The notes under the pieces are model-generated. The model ran no database searches. It was not told the DNA's origin and worked only from the letters and a program-made list of their open reading frames with translations. A stretch of DNA of 5,593 nt from contig JBMFIF010000086.1 in NCBI GenBank assembly GCA_049976445.1, forward strand, positions 1 to 5,593, given 5' to 3'. Position numbers and translations under genes: made by a program. Positions 1-5,394 of the stretch are shown one piece after another (the first letter of the stretch is position 1; each line of letters opens with the position of its first letter). The DNA comes from JAVZOV01 sp049976445 (GTDB lineage Archaea; Thermoproteota; Thermoprotei; Gearchaeales; WAQG01).

Positions 1-2
1 AC

Positions 3-491
3 AACGTACTAAAGCACAACGAAGAAACCATAAAAACCATGAAAAACGTGAACACATTCAAAAAACCTGTAATCATCGCAATGGACTGGCACGACATAAT
101 GTACTACGGGAATCCTAAAACAGAGGGAGTAAAGGGAACAAAGACAAAGAAGGGAACTAACTGGGCATACCAGTTCGCCACGGCAGCTGTCGTCGTTGAT
201 GACAGGAAGCTCACCATAGCCGTTACCCCAGTAGCGCCGCACGAAAGCATAGTTGAACACGTTAAAAGGCTGCTCTCTAAAATCTTTGAGCTTGGAATAA
301 AGATCAAGCTCCTGCTTCTCGATGCTGGTTATTACACCATAGAAGTGATAAACCTGCTGAACTTGTATAGAATAAAGTTCATAATGATAGCTCACAACAC
401 CGGGAAGTTTAAAGCCGGAGATGATATGATGTACACTACAGAGAGCCATCACCATCTGACGGTAGTCTTTGCATGTCATGTTAAAGTTTAA
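3..491 (+). pseudogene. DDE (IS4/IS5-like) transposase, fragment truncated at both visible ends
   Basis: The reading frame is open to the left edge of the window (no stop upstream of the ATG at 39; the preceding codons read NVLKHNEETIKT), so the true start probably lies outside and the ATG at 39 is internal. Numbering from that ATG, the motif AMDWHDI (residues 14-20, D16) matches the first catalytic aspartate of DDE transposases, and LLLLDAGYYT (91-100, D95) matches the DxGYY/DRGFY block carrying the second. About 35 residues later recognisable similarity to a transposase ends (around MMYTTESHH) and a stop follows at 489-491, so the third catalytic acid and the C-terminal part are missing and the protein cannot be active. 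Its codons use more G and C (for example 180-240) than the AT-rich genes to the right, in line with transferred DNA. The family is inferred from motifs; the exact IS name is not known. The shift from DNA-like homology to unrelated sequence could be a frameshift or a deletion junction near 440-480. Confidence 0.8.
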
Positions 492-580
492 GTGTTCTGT
501 TCTATAAACAGTTGTGTAAGGAGATTTTATCATGACAAGCTGAGACTACCTCTTTGTGGATGCTATTTGGGGACGTCACA

Positions 581-594
581 ATACTTTAAAGTAT
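581..594. repeat. Perfect 14-base palindrome ATACTTTAAAGTAT
   Basis: The sequence is identical to its own reverse complement with no spacer. It could be a dimeric regulator operator, a remnant of an IS end, or a TATA-like TTTAAA core that is symmetric by chance. It lies 150 bases upstream of the isomerase start, too far to be the basal promoter of that gene. No second copy is seen in the window. Confidence 0.45.
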
Positions 595-721
595 CAACAT
601 ACATAGTAGCGAAGACAGCAAAGATTATCAAATAACGCTTAAGGTTTTCAATTGATTATTAACAAAGTAATATACGCGTGTTGATAAAATTGGAGTAAAT
701 AAAGTTAATACTTGTAATGTT

Positions 722-737
722 ATTATTTAAATGGTGA
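722..737 (+). promoter_or_regulatory. TATA-like box and ribosome binding site before the isomerase
   Basis: ATTATTTAAAT (722-732) is the best archaeal TATA-like element here, and GGTGA (733-737) is a Shine-Dalgarno match to the archaeal 16S tail. GGTGA sits 7 bases before ATG 745, which supports that start. A TATA box centred near 728 would instead place transcription start near 755, giving an almost leaderless mRNA beginning at ATG 760 or 763. The two signals are not compatible for one start, so either a further TATA (weak candidate at 693-705) serves ATG 745, or the protein is five or six residues shorter. Confidence 0.45.
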
Positions 738-744
738 AACAATT

Positions 745-1767
745 ATGATGAATGAGATTATGATGGCTAAGGATTTGTTAATTAACGGAATGCGAAATGG
801 TGAAGAGTTAAAGATACCTGATTGGTTCAAAAAACCTGATCGCGTGGTTTTTATTGGAATTGGTGGATCTGCTATGGCTGGTGAGATAATTTCATGGATT
901 TTAGTAAATATTCATGGAATACCTTCTCAAGTGTTTAGAGGACCAGAAATTCCGGCAAATTTCTTTACAGATAATACATTAGTGTTTATAATAAGTTATT
1001 CTGGTAATACATGGGAAACGCTTGCGGCGTTCAGAAGTTTAAAGGATATAAGCTCGATGAAAATATCAGTCACATCAAATGGAAAATTAGCAGAATTATC
1101 AAGTAGATTTAATATTTCAGTAATACCTTTAACACCTGGTATACAACCTAGATCAAGTCTTTATGAGCAAGTTGCATCATTATTGATGGTACTTGATAAA
1201 CTTGGGATTCATATAAGAGCTTCACAAGAACTTGAGCATAGCAGGCATGCCATAGAACGTGTATTAAACAATGAGCAAGATAGAGCTTATGAGATAGCTT
1301 CTATGATCGCTAGGAAAAGTGTTGTTATATACGGTTATCGTTCAATGAGCGTAGTAGCTATGCGATGGAAAACGCAGTTCAATGAAAATGCTAAAATGAT
1401 GGCATGGTATGAAACCTTAACAGAAGCAAATCATAATTCATTAGTTGGTTGGGGTGAATCAGAAGAATCAGACAATTACAGTATCATAGTACTTCGATCT
1501 CCAAGAGAAGAAAGTGAACCAGTAAGAGAAACATTAAATTGGTTCCAGGAATATCTCTCAAAAAGATTTTATTTATTCACATATGAAACATATGAAGAAT
1601 CATTATTAGCTAGAATACTTTCAACATGTGTAATGGGTGATTTAATATCTGTTAAAGTTTCAGAAATAAAAAACATCGATGCTAAATCAGTAAGACCAAT
1701 TAATGCACTAAAAAATTATATTGAAAGATGGGGTGTATACAATTATTTAGGGTTCGATAGATTTTGA
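745..1767 (+). CDS. Bifunctional phosphoglucose/phosphomannose isomerase (SIS-domain, archaeal type)
   Basis: A 340-residue cytosolic enzyme expected to interconvert glucose 6-phosphate and fructose 6-phosphate, and mannose 6-phosphate and fructose 6-phosphate, feeding gluconeogenesis and glycosylation. Two SIS domains are visible. The first has GIGGSAMAGE (38-47), the sugar-phosphate-binding loop SYSGNTWET (84-92) and PRSSL (135-139, R136). The second has FNENAK (212-217, catalytic E214) and EANHNS (227-232, H230). E214 and H230 are 16 residues apart, as for E203/H219 of the Pyrobaculum aerophilum enzyme. The C-terminal INALKN block supplies the ring-opening lysine, K323. The length is somewhat above the roughly 300-325 residues of characterised relatives. 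The residue corresponding to the Thr thought to allow mannose-phosphate use (T291 in P. aerophilum) appears to be Val or Ser (SVRPINALK), so dual specificity is inferred, not shown. The start is supported by GGTGA seven bases upstream; ATG 760 is the alternative. The gene is monocistronic, converging on the rhomboid gene. Confidence 0.9.
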   Translation: MMNEIMMAKDLLINGMRNGEELKIPDWFKKPDRVVFIGIGGSAMAGEIISWILVNIHGIPSQVFRGPEIPANFFTDNTLVFIISYSGNTWETLAAFRSLKDISSMKISVTSNGKLAELSSRFNISVIPLTPGIQPRSSLYEQVASLLMVLDKLGIHIRASQELEHSRHAIERVLNNEQDRAYEIASMIARKSVVIYGYRSMSVVAMRWKTQFNENAKMMAWYETLTEANHNSLVGWGESEESDNYSIIVLRSPREESEPVRETLNWFQEYLSKRFYLFTYETYEESLLARILSTCVMGDLISVKVSEIKNIDAKSVRPINALKNYIERWGVYNYLGFDRF

Positions 1768-2322
1768 TTATCTTGATATTAAATAATATCTAGGTCTTCG
1801 TATTAAAAATGCACCAGATATAATACCACTAATAAGCCCTATTAAATGCGCTACTATATTTACCCCAGGTATTATTGAACTAGCAAGAAAAACCCATAAA
1901 GCATAAACTAAAGCAGCTCCCAATCCTCCTACATTCCTACTCAGTATCACGTACGCTCCTAGAAGCCCAAAAATAGCACCTGAGGCTCCACCAGATAACA
2001 CATTATAAGGTAGAAGGAAATATGTTGCAATATTACCTGCAATACCAGATATAAAGTATATTATGAGAAACCGAGACTTACCATATGCATACTCTATAAC
2101 ACCACCAAAATAGTATAGCGCAAACATGTTAAACAACAAATGAAAAATCCCAAAATGAACAAACATAGAAGTTATTAATTGCCATACAAATCCCTCTTTT
2201 ACTAGTAAATTATTTTGAGCCAACAACACAAGAATAGTATCATTAATACTTATTGGAATAAACACAATAACATTTATTATGATCAGTGTAAGTGTAGCCG
2301 ATTGAAGTCTTATCACAGACAT
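1768..2322 (-). CDS. Rhomboid-family intramembrane serine protease
   Basis: A 184-residue membrane protein with about six hydrophobic helices and short loops, the size of a minimal prokaryotic rhomboid. All expected landmarks are present: WQLITSMFVH (47-56), HLLFNM (61-66) giving the conserved His and oxyanion Asn (N65), the nucleophile motif GGASGAIFG (111-119, S114), and the partner histidine in NIVAHLIG (155-162, H159) in the last helix. It should cleave transmembrane segments of substrate proteins within the cytoplasmic membrane; the substrate is unknown. It follows surE by 32 bases on the same strand, with an AAGGT ribosome binding site 8 bases before the ATG, so it is probably the second gene of a surE-rhomboid transcript. 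Its stop codon directly abuts the stop codon of the opposing isomerase gene. An A6 run at 1710-1715 (T6 on this strand) about 50 bases past the stop, inside the isomerase gene, could serve as its U-tract terminator. Confidence 0.9.
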   Translation of the reverse strand: MSVIRLQSATLTLIIINVIVFIPISINDTILVLLAQNNLLVKEGFVWQLITSMFVHFGIFHLLFNMFALYYFGGVIEYAYGKSRFLIIYFISGIAGNIATYFLLPYNVLSGGASGAIFGLLGAYVILSRNVGGLGAALVYALWVFLASSIIPGVNIVAHLIGLISGIISGAFLIRRPRYYLISR

Positions 2323-2330
2323 TATGATCT

Positions 2331-2335
2331 ACCTT
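2331..2335 (-). promoter_or_regulatory. Ribosome binding site of the rhomboid gene
   Basis: On the minus strand AAGGT lies 8 bases before the ATG at 2322 (context AAAGGTAGATCATAATG). It marks the start, and it fits an internal operon gene translated from a message that began upstream of surE; no good TATA box is seen in the 32-base gap. Confidence 0.55.
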
Positions 2336-2354
2336 TATCGACGTTTACAAGATG

Positions 2355-3128
2355 CTAAAGCCTTATATCTTTTAACAAATTATTAAGAATTTTCTTGGGT
2401 GACTTTATCTCTATCCTTATGGGAGTTATCGATATAAACTTCTTTCTAAATACAGCAGTAATATCACTATTATTTTCACCGAAATTGTCATAAATATCTG
2501 TTTTCGATCGAGCTGCTGAATAAGTTCCATCACCATTATCTACATACACATCGCCATAAACATACCATGCAGGCTTCGTTATTTCAATACCTTGAGGATT
2601 TTCAGGAACATTTATCGAAATCAAATGTATGCCATGTGGCATACCTTTAATAAGAATCCGTTCAGCAATTTGGCGTACAATTCTCATAGCGACATTGAAA
2701 TCATCTAACGTCAATGACAACTTTTTCTCTGAATCAACACATAAAGAAACTGCAATAGCAGGAACACCATGTAATCCAGCCTCTAATGCAACTCCTATAG
2801 TACCAGAAGTCAATATATCACCGATTCCAACATTGCATCCTAAATTTATTCCTGACACTACTAAATCTGGATCACGACAAAAAATCTTGTATCTAAAAAT
2901 AAAATATGAATCGGCAGGTGTACCATTTATAGCATAAGCAATGCTACCATCATCTAATACAACTTGTTTAATTTTAAGAGAAAACATTTGTAAAGCTTTA
3001 CTAATCCCACTTCTGTTAATCTCAGGTGCAACAATGTATAAAGCGCCTAAACCTTCTAAAGCTCTCTTAAGTGCAATAAGTCCAATTGAACCAATACCAT
3101 CATCGTTAGATATTAATATGTGTTTCAT
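2355..3128 (-). CDS. surE: SurE-type 5'/3'-nucleotidase (nucleoside monophosphate phosphatase)
   Basis: A 257-residue member of the SurE family, metal-dependent phosphatases that remove phosphate from nucleoside monophosphates, and in some members from short polyphosphate. The N-terminal SNDDG motif (7-11) gives metal ligands D9 and D10; S40 in PEINRSG and N95 in VSGINLGCNVG complete the site, matching D8, D9, S39 and N95 of the Thermotoga maritima enzyme. GTPADS (69-74) and TSGTIGVALEA (107-117) are the other family signatures. The length is typical (about 250-280). The protein should be cytosolic and usually dimeric or tetrameric. The start is supported by a GAGGG ribosome binding site 7 bases upstream and an AT-rich TATA-like element at 3171-3180. 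It is probably cotranscribed with the downstream rhomboid gene and diverges from the lipoate ligase gene. Confidence 0.93.
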   Translation of the reverse strand: MKHILISNDDGIGSIGLIALKRALEGLGALYIVAPEINRSGISKALQMFSLKIKQVVLDDGSIAYAINGTPADSYFIFRYKIFCRDPDLVVSGINLGCNVGIGDILTSGTIGVALEAGLHGVPAIAVSLCVDSEKKLSLTLDDFNVAMRIVRQIAERILIKGMPHGIHLISINVPENPQGIEITKPAWYVYGDVYVDNGDGTYSAARSKTDIYDNFGENNSDITAVFRKKFISITPIRIEIKSPKKILNNLLKDIRL

Positions 3129-3135
3129 TACTAAT

Positions 3136-3180
3136 CCCTCGCAGATAAGTCACTAAAACCAACGCATCGTAATAAATTTT
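3136..3180 (-). promoter_or_regulatory. Promoter and ribosome binding site of surE
   Basis: On the minus strand an AAAATTTATT element (3171-3180) could be the TATA box, placing transcription start near 3148 and leaving a leader of about 20 bases. GAGGG (3136-3140) lies 7 bases before the ATG at 3128. The box is a reasonable but not perfect match, so the RBS is better supported than the promoter. Confidence 0.45.
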
Positions 3181-3211
3181 AACTATGTCATTCAAGCAAA
3201 AACCAAAAACA

Positions 3212-3365
3212 TTTAAGTTAAGTCCTCTTGGGTGTGTCGTTTATTTGATTAGTGAAAATAGGGTAGGATTGAGGATTGCTAAAAGAGACTGGAAATAGAG
3301 AGAACAACCTCTCATCTAACGATCAACTTCGTATAAATGACAAAAACAAAGAGACTTAACTTAAA
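3212..3365. repeat. 154-base block bounded by inverted repeats, MITE-like
   Basis: TTTAAGTTAAGTC at 3212-3224 is the exact reverse complement of GACTTAACTTAAA at 3353-3365. Allowing one gap, the match extends inward to about 17-18 bases (3212-3229 with 3348-3365, CTCTT against AAGAG). The enclosed sequence has no ORF of note and contains one small hairpin (GAGAG-AACAAC-CTCTC, about 3298-3313). Terminal inverted repeats around roughly 120 non-coding bases are the layout of a miniature inverted-repeat transposable element; Sulfolobus genomes carry elements of similar size. A 2-base CA flanks both sides, too short to count as a target duplication. The alternative is a long-range RNA stem or paired regulator sites in the surE-lipoate ligase divergent region. 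Confidence 0.5.
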
Positions 3366-3432
3366 CAGTTCTTCTCTCGTTACATTCCAATGGACAAGCT
3401 AAGAAACAATTTGTAACAATTTTAGAATTCAA

Positions 3433-3441
3433 AATTTATAA
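3433..3441 (+). promoter_or_regulatory. TATA box of the lipoate ligase gene, implying a leaderless GTG start
   Basis: AATTTATAA is a close match to the archaeal TATA box, centred near 3438. Its expected transcription start, about 26 bases on, falls on the GTG at 3464. The upstream in-frame TTG at 3443 would lie inside the promoter and has no ribosome binding site. This spacing decides the start chosen for the ligase. Confidence 0.6.
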
Positions 3442-3463
3442 GTTGAACTGTTCTTATTGTACT

Positions 3464-4171
3464 GTGTGGTTCAAGAATAGAGAGATAAGGCTAATAATTT
3501 CTGAAACCAGAGATCCGATAATTAACCTACTTACAGAAGAAGTTATATTAGAAGCTGTTAATAAGGGATACTCTCTTAATACTCTCAGATTATGGATTAA
3601 CGATAGATGTCTTGTAATGGGTAGAGGTTCGAAAGGCTATGGATGGTACAATGAGGAACTTGCTACAAAAATGAATATCAAGGTTTACAAAAGGATCACA
3701 GGAGGAGGAGTCGTATATCATGATAATGGTAATTTAAATTGGAGCTTTTACATTGAGCATCAAAATAAAAACATAGACATAGAAGAATTATTTAAAGAAC
3801 CTGCCCAAATTATAATAAACGCTTTACATAGCTTAAATATTGATGCATATTTCATGCCACCAAACAGGATCGAATATAGAGGTTATAAAATATCAGGTAT
3901 GGCAGCATATGTTAAGAAGAACGCGGCTCTAATCCATGGTACACTTCTTGTTAATGCAAACCTAGAGGAACTGAATAAATTATGCATACCACCGTTTAAT
4001 TCTCCACCCATAGCGAATCTTGTACAATGGGAAAAAGATCTCACAATACACAAAATAATTAATGTTATAGAAAATACTCTTCAACACCAAGGATTTAACA
4101 TCATAAAAACGAATCTCACTTCATGGGAAGATAAACAAATAAAAGAAAAATACAGAATGCTCTTATCTTAA
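3464..4171 (+). CDS. lplA: Lipoate-protein ligase A family, catalytic domain (biotin/lipoate A/B ligase fold)
   Basis: From GTG 3464 the product has 235 residues. Members activate lipoate with ATP and attach it to a lysine of lipoyl domains (2-oxoacid dehydrogenase E2 or glycine cleavage H protein) in the cytosol. Visible signatures are KRITGGGVVYHDNGNLN (76-92), the lipoyl-AMP binding loop; YKISGMA (141-147) with the catalytic lysine K142; and the LIHGTLLV strand (156-163) with H158. The size matches the large catalytic subunit of the Thermoplasma-type two-part ligase, in which the small C-terminal domain is a separate LplB protein. No LplB-like ORF is visible here, so it would have to be elsewhere, or this is an octanoyl/lipoyl transferase-like member that needs none. 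The start is chosen from the TATA spacing; an upstream TTG (3443) would add seven residues, NCSYCTV-like, with no family support. A TnpB-type scar lies just after the stop. Confidence 0.85.
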   Translation: MWFKNREIRLIISETRDPIINLLTEEVILEAVNKGYSLNTLRLWINDRCLVMGRGSKGYGWYNEELATKMNIKVYKRITGGGVVYHDNGNLNWSFYIEHQNKNIDIEELFKEPAQIIINALHSLNIDAYFMPPNRIEYRGYKISGMAAYVKKNAALIHGTLLVNANLEELNKLCIPPFNSPPIANLVQWEKDLTIHKIINVIENTLQHQGFNIIKTNLTSWEDKQIKEKYRMLLS

Positions 4172-4196
4172 TATTATGAATCTTATTATTCCAACT

Positions 4197-4302
4197 AGAG
4201 AGCGTTCCTCACTTACCGTAACTTCTAACGGCAAGCGTGTCATCACGCTTCATTTCGGAGCTCCTCACCGCAAGGCTCATACACGGGTAGTGGAATTGTG
4301 TT
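4197..4302 (-). mobile_element. Scar resembling the 3' end of a TnpB (IS200/IS605-type) element with omegaRNA-like hairpins
   Basis: Read on the minus strand, 4302-4243 encodes a short open tail, NTIPLPVYEPCGEELRNEA, then TGA; an in-frame stop lies a few codons upstream, so only a C-terminal stub survives. Overlapping and following the stop are three hairpins: AAGCGTG-ATGA-CACGCTT (4233-4250), CTTGCCGT-TAGAAGTT-ACGGTAAG (4212-4235) and AGTGAG-GAACG-CTCTCT (4197-4213, one mismatch). The second pairs through a G.U wobble on the minus strand but would be an A.C mismatch on the plus strand, favouring a minus-strand RNA. The order (C-terminal coding tail, then a structured region, then the element edge) is that of TnpB elements, whose guide RNA scaffold overlaps the gene's 3' end; the GTGAGGAAC...CTC hairpin in particular resembles archaeal TnpB right ends as I recall them. 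The region is GC-richer than its surroundings. Assignment by layout and memory, not by alignment. Confidence 0.45.
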
Positions 4303-4333
4303 AGGATTAAATATCTTCAAGCATTATATTAAA

Positions 4334-4447
4334 CTAGAATTTTCTTATCACCAACAAATATTTCCTAACAAGACGACACTTATAGCCTCCTATTTTCCCA
4401 TTTCTGCTTACGTTTTCGATAACTTCCCTACTAGCAATAGCACTCAT
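4334..4447 (-). CDS. Small basic hypothetical protein, 37 residues
   Basis: The ORF reads MSAIASREVIENVSRNGK... to ...RKYLLVIRKF: charged, with nine Lys/Arg, no clear membrane segment and no family I recognise. In favour of a real gene, a TATA-like AT-box (TTTTATTTTA on the minus strand, 4471-4479) is centred 28 bases before the ATG, the distance expected for a leaderless archaeal mRNA, and the gene is divergent from the synthetase pseudogene. Against it, the ORF is short, and the last residues (LLVIRKF) could be out-of-frame sequence from a truncated longer protein. It lies upstream of the TnpB-like tail on the same strand but in a different reading context, so it could also be element debris. 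Confidence 0.4.
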   Translation of the reverse strand: MSAIASREVIENVSRNGKIGGYKCRLVRKYLLVIRKF

Positions 4448-4518
4448 TTTAAGTAGTCTTTTTTCAAGATAAAATAAAACTATGCACAATTATGCAACAA
4501 AGCACTTAAGAGCAAAAA

Positions 4519-4527
4519 TTTTTAAAT
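4519..4527 (+). promoter_or_regulatory. TATA box of the acyl-CoA synthetase pseudogene
   Basis: TTTTTAAAT, preceded by the purine-rich AGCAAAAA stretch that could act as a BRE, is centred near 4523. This is 27 bases before the ATG at 4550, the leaderless spacing. A second TATATAAAA (4536-4544) could direct initiation near 4567 but has no usable start codon nearby. The promoter looks intact even though the gene is not. Confidence 0.55.
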
Positions 4528-4549
4528 GTGTAATGTATATAAAATTATT

Positions 4550-5394
4550 ATGAACAAAATAGTATTGAAAATTTAATTTTTAAAAAAGCATTTTTCGAGA
4601 TAAACGAGGAGAATGTACGAATTCTAAGAAAGAAGTATAATAAAATAAGACGTTGGGTTATCGCAGATTTTCTCAAAAGAAGTGCTTACAGATACCCTGA
4701 TAAAGTTGCGCTAATCTTTGAATCGCCAATAGAACAAATAAAAATGACTTATACAGAGCTGGAAGACGCATCAAATAAAGTTGCAAATGCGTTTATCGAT
4801 TTAGGAATAAAAAAATATGACAGAATAGCAATACTTGCTCATAATACTGTGCATCATGTTCTTACAATATTTGGTGCTGCAAAAGCTGGAGCTATATATC
4901 TTGCACTTAACTATCTTCTTCGCGGTAAAGATCTAGCATACGTAGTTAATCATTCTGAGTCTAAAGTCCTTATTGTAGAGGATTCACTCTATGACAAAAT
5001 AAAGGATGTAATTAAAGATCTTTCAACTGTTAGAACGCTCATCTGGTCAAGTCAAGGAAAGGGTGAACCTGCGCCTAGCAATTGGATTGATTTTGATAAA
5101 TGGTACAAAAATTATCCTAGCAAAGAACCTGATATTGAATTATATATTGAAGATCCTGTTCAATTAACATATACTAGCGGAACAGAAACATTACCTAAAG
5201 GTGTTATTCATACTAATGAATCTCTCATAGCTCAATATGTAGGAACTATTATAGATGGTGACTATGAACCTGATGATATTTGCTTAAATTCAATGCCCAT
5301 CTATCATTGTGCACAAAGAGATGTTTTCATGATGCCCATTTTCTATGTTGGTGGAACTAATGAGATGGTTTCAAAATATTTAAGCTTTTCATAA
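4550..5394 (+). pseudogene. Acyl-CoA synthetase (AMP-forming, ANL superfamily), frameshifted and 3'-truncated
   Basis: Intact relatives activate a carboxylic acid with ATP to an acyl-AMP and then to acyl-CoA; the substrate cannot be told. The recognisable frame is open from 4543 and reads, from about 4567, IENLIFKKAFFEINEENVR... through RWVIADFLKRSAYRYPDKVALIF, TYTELEDASNKVANAF and the phosphate-binding loop TYTSGTETLPKG (about 5170-5202), then SMPIYHCAQRDVF. These match the N-terminal half of crenarchaeal acyl-CoA synthetases. The family-like start, ATG 4550 downstream of a good TATA box, is in a different frame (MNKIVLKI then TAA at 4574), so one base appears to have been lost between 4553 and 4573; the only in-frame ATG, 4744, would drop the conserved first 60 or so residues. 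After VSK (about 5378) the family sequence stops and YLSFS-TAA follows, next to an IS end. About half the usual 500-550 residues, including the C-terminal domain with its catalytic lysine, are missing, so no activity is expected. Confidence 0.8.

Larger units (their letters stand above)
492..744. other. Intergenic spacer: transposase remnant tail and pgi upstream region
   Basis: No convincing gene is seen here. The transposase frame reopens directly after its stop and stays open for 47 codons (492-632, stop at 633-635), giving an unrecognised peptide ending YIVAKTAKIIK. This may be decayed element sequence or chance. The stretch also holds a weak hairpin, CTGTT-CTATA-AACAG (498-512), a perfect 14-base palindrome at 581-594, and the start signals of the downstream isomerase. 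Base composition changes from mixed to AT-rich at about 595, which is a plausible boundary between mobile-element debris and resident chromosome. Confidence 0.5.
3129..3463. other. Divergent intergenic region between surE and the lipoate ligase
   Basis: This 335-base gap holds the surE promoter and RBS at its left end, the inverted-repeat block in the middle and the ligase TATA box at its right end (about 3433-3441). Nothing resembling a tRNA was found, and no C/D-box pair. The stretch 3366-3432 is AT-rich with no recognisable element. Confidence 0.6.
4172..4549. other. Intergenic region after lplA: mobile scar, small ORF and divergent promoters
   Basis: This 378-base stretch has no plus-strand gene. 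From left to right it holds a short AT-rich 3' flank of lplA (4172-4196), the minus-strand TnpB-like scar, the minus-strand small ORF, and a 100-base divergent promoter segment (4448-4549). A T6 run at 4459-4464 is the only candidate plus-strand terminator, and it is far from lplA. Confidence 0.55.

Noticed and set aside
9..533. Long open frame on the minus strand opposite the transposase
   Set aside because: No motif is recognisable, the composition is odd (many Tyr, Cys and Val), and it is fully antisense to a clear DDE transposase frame. A shadow of the real gene.
518..543. AAGGAG followed by ATG at 532, a textbook ribosome binding site and start
   Set aside because: The frame ends after three codons (M T S stop), and continuation past the stop gives only about 20 unrecognised residues. 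Kept as spacer, possibly a decayed gene start.
2629..3156. Two plus-strand open frames opposite surE
   Set aside because: They are antisense to a clear SurE with all catalytic residues and carry no family signature.
3230..3347. Small RNA or tRNA-like gene inside the inverted-repeat block
   Set aside because: Only a 5-bp hairpin is visible, with no cloverleaf, no B-box-like GGTTCNAATCC, and no promoter with good spacing.
4233..4250. C/D-box sRNA, because the minus strand contains GTGATGA, a perfect C box
   Set aside because: No CTGA D box lies within the next 60 bases, and the motif is part of a 7-bp hairpin stem, unlike C/D sRNAs.
4556..4590. Programmed frameshift to rescue the synthetase start
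   Set aside because: The T5A6 run that could slip lies after the TAA at 4574 in the starting frame, and the codons before the stop do not form a canonical slippery heptamer. Simple loss of one base is a better explanation.
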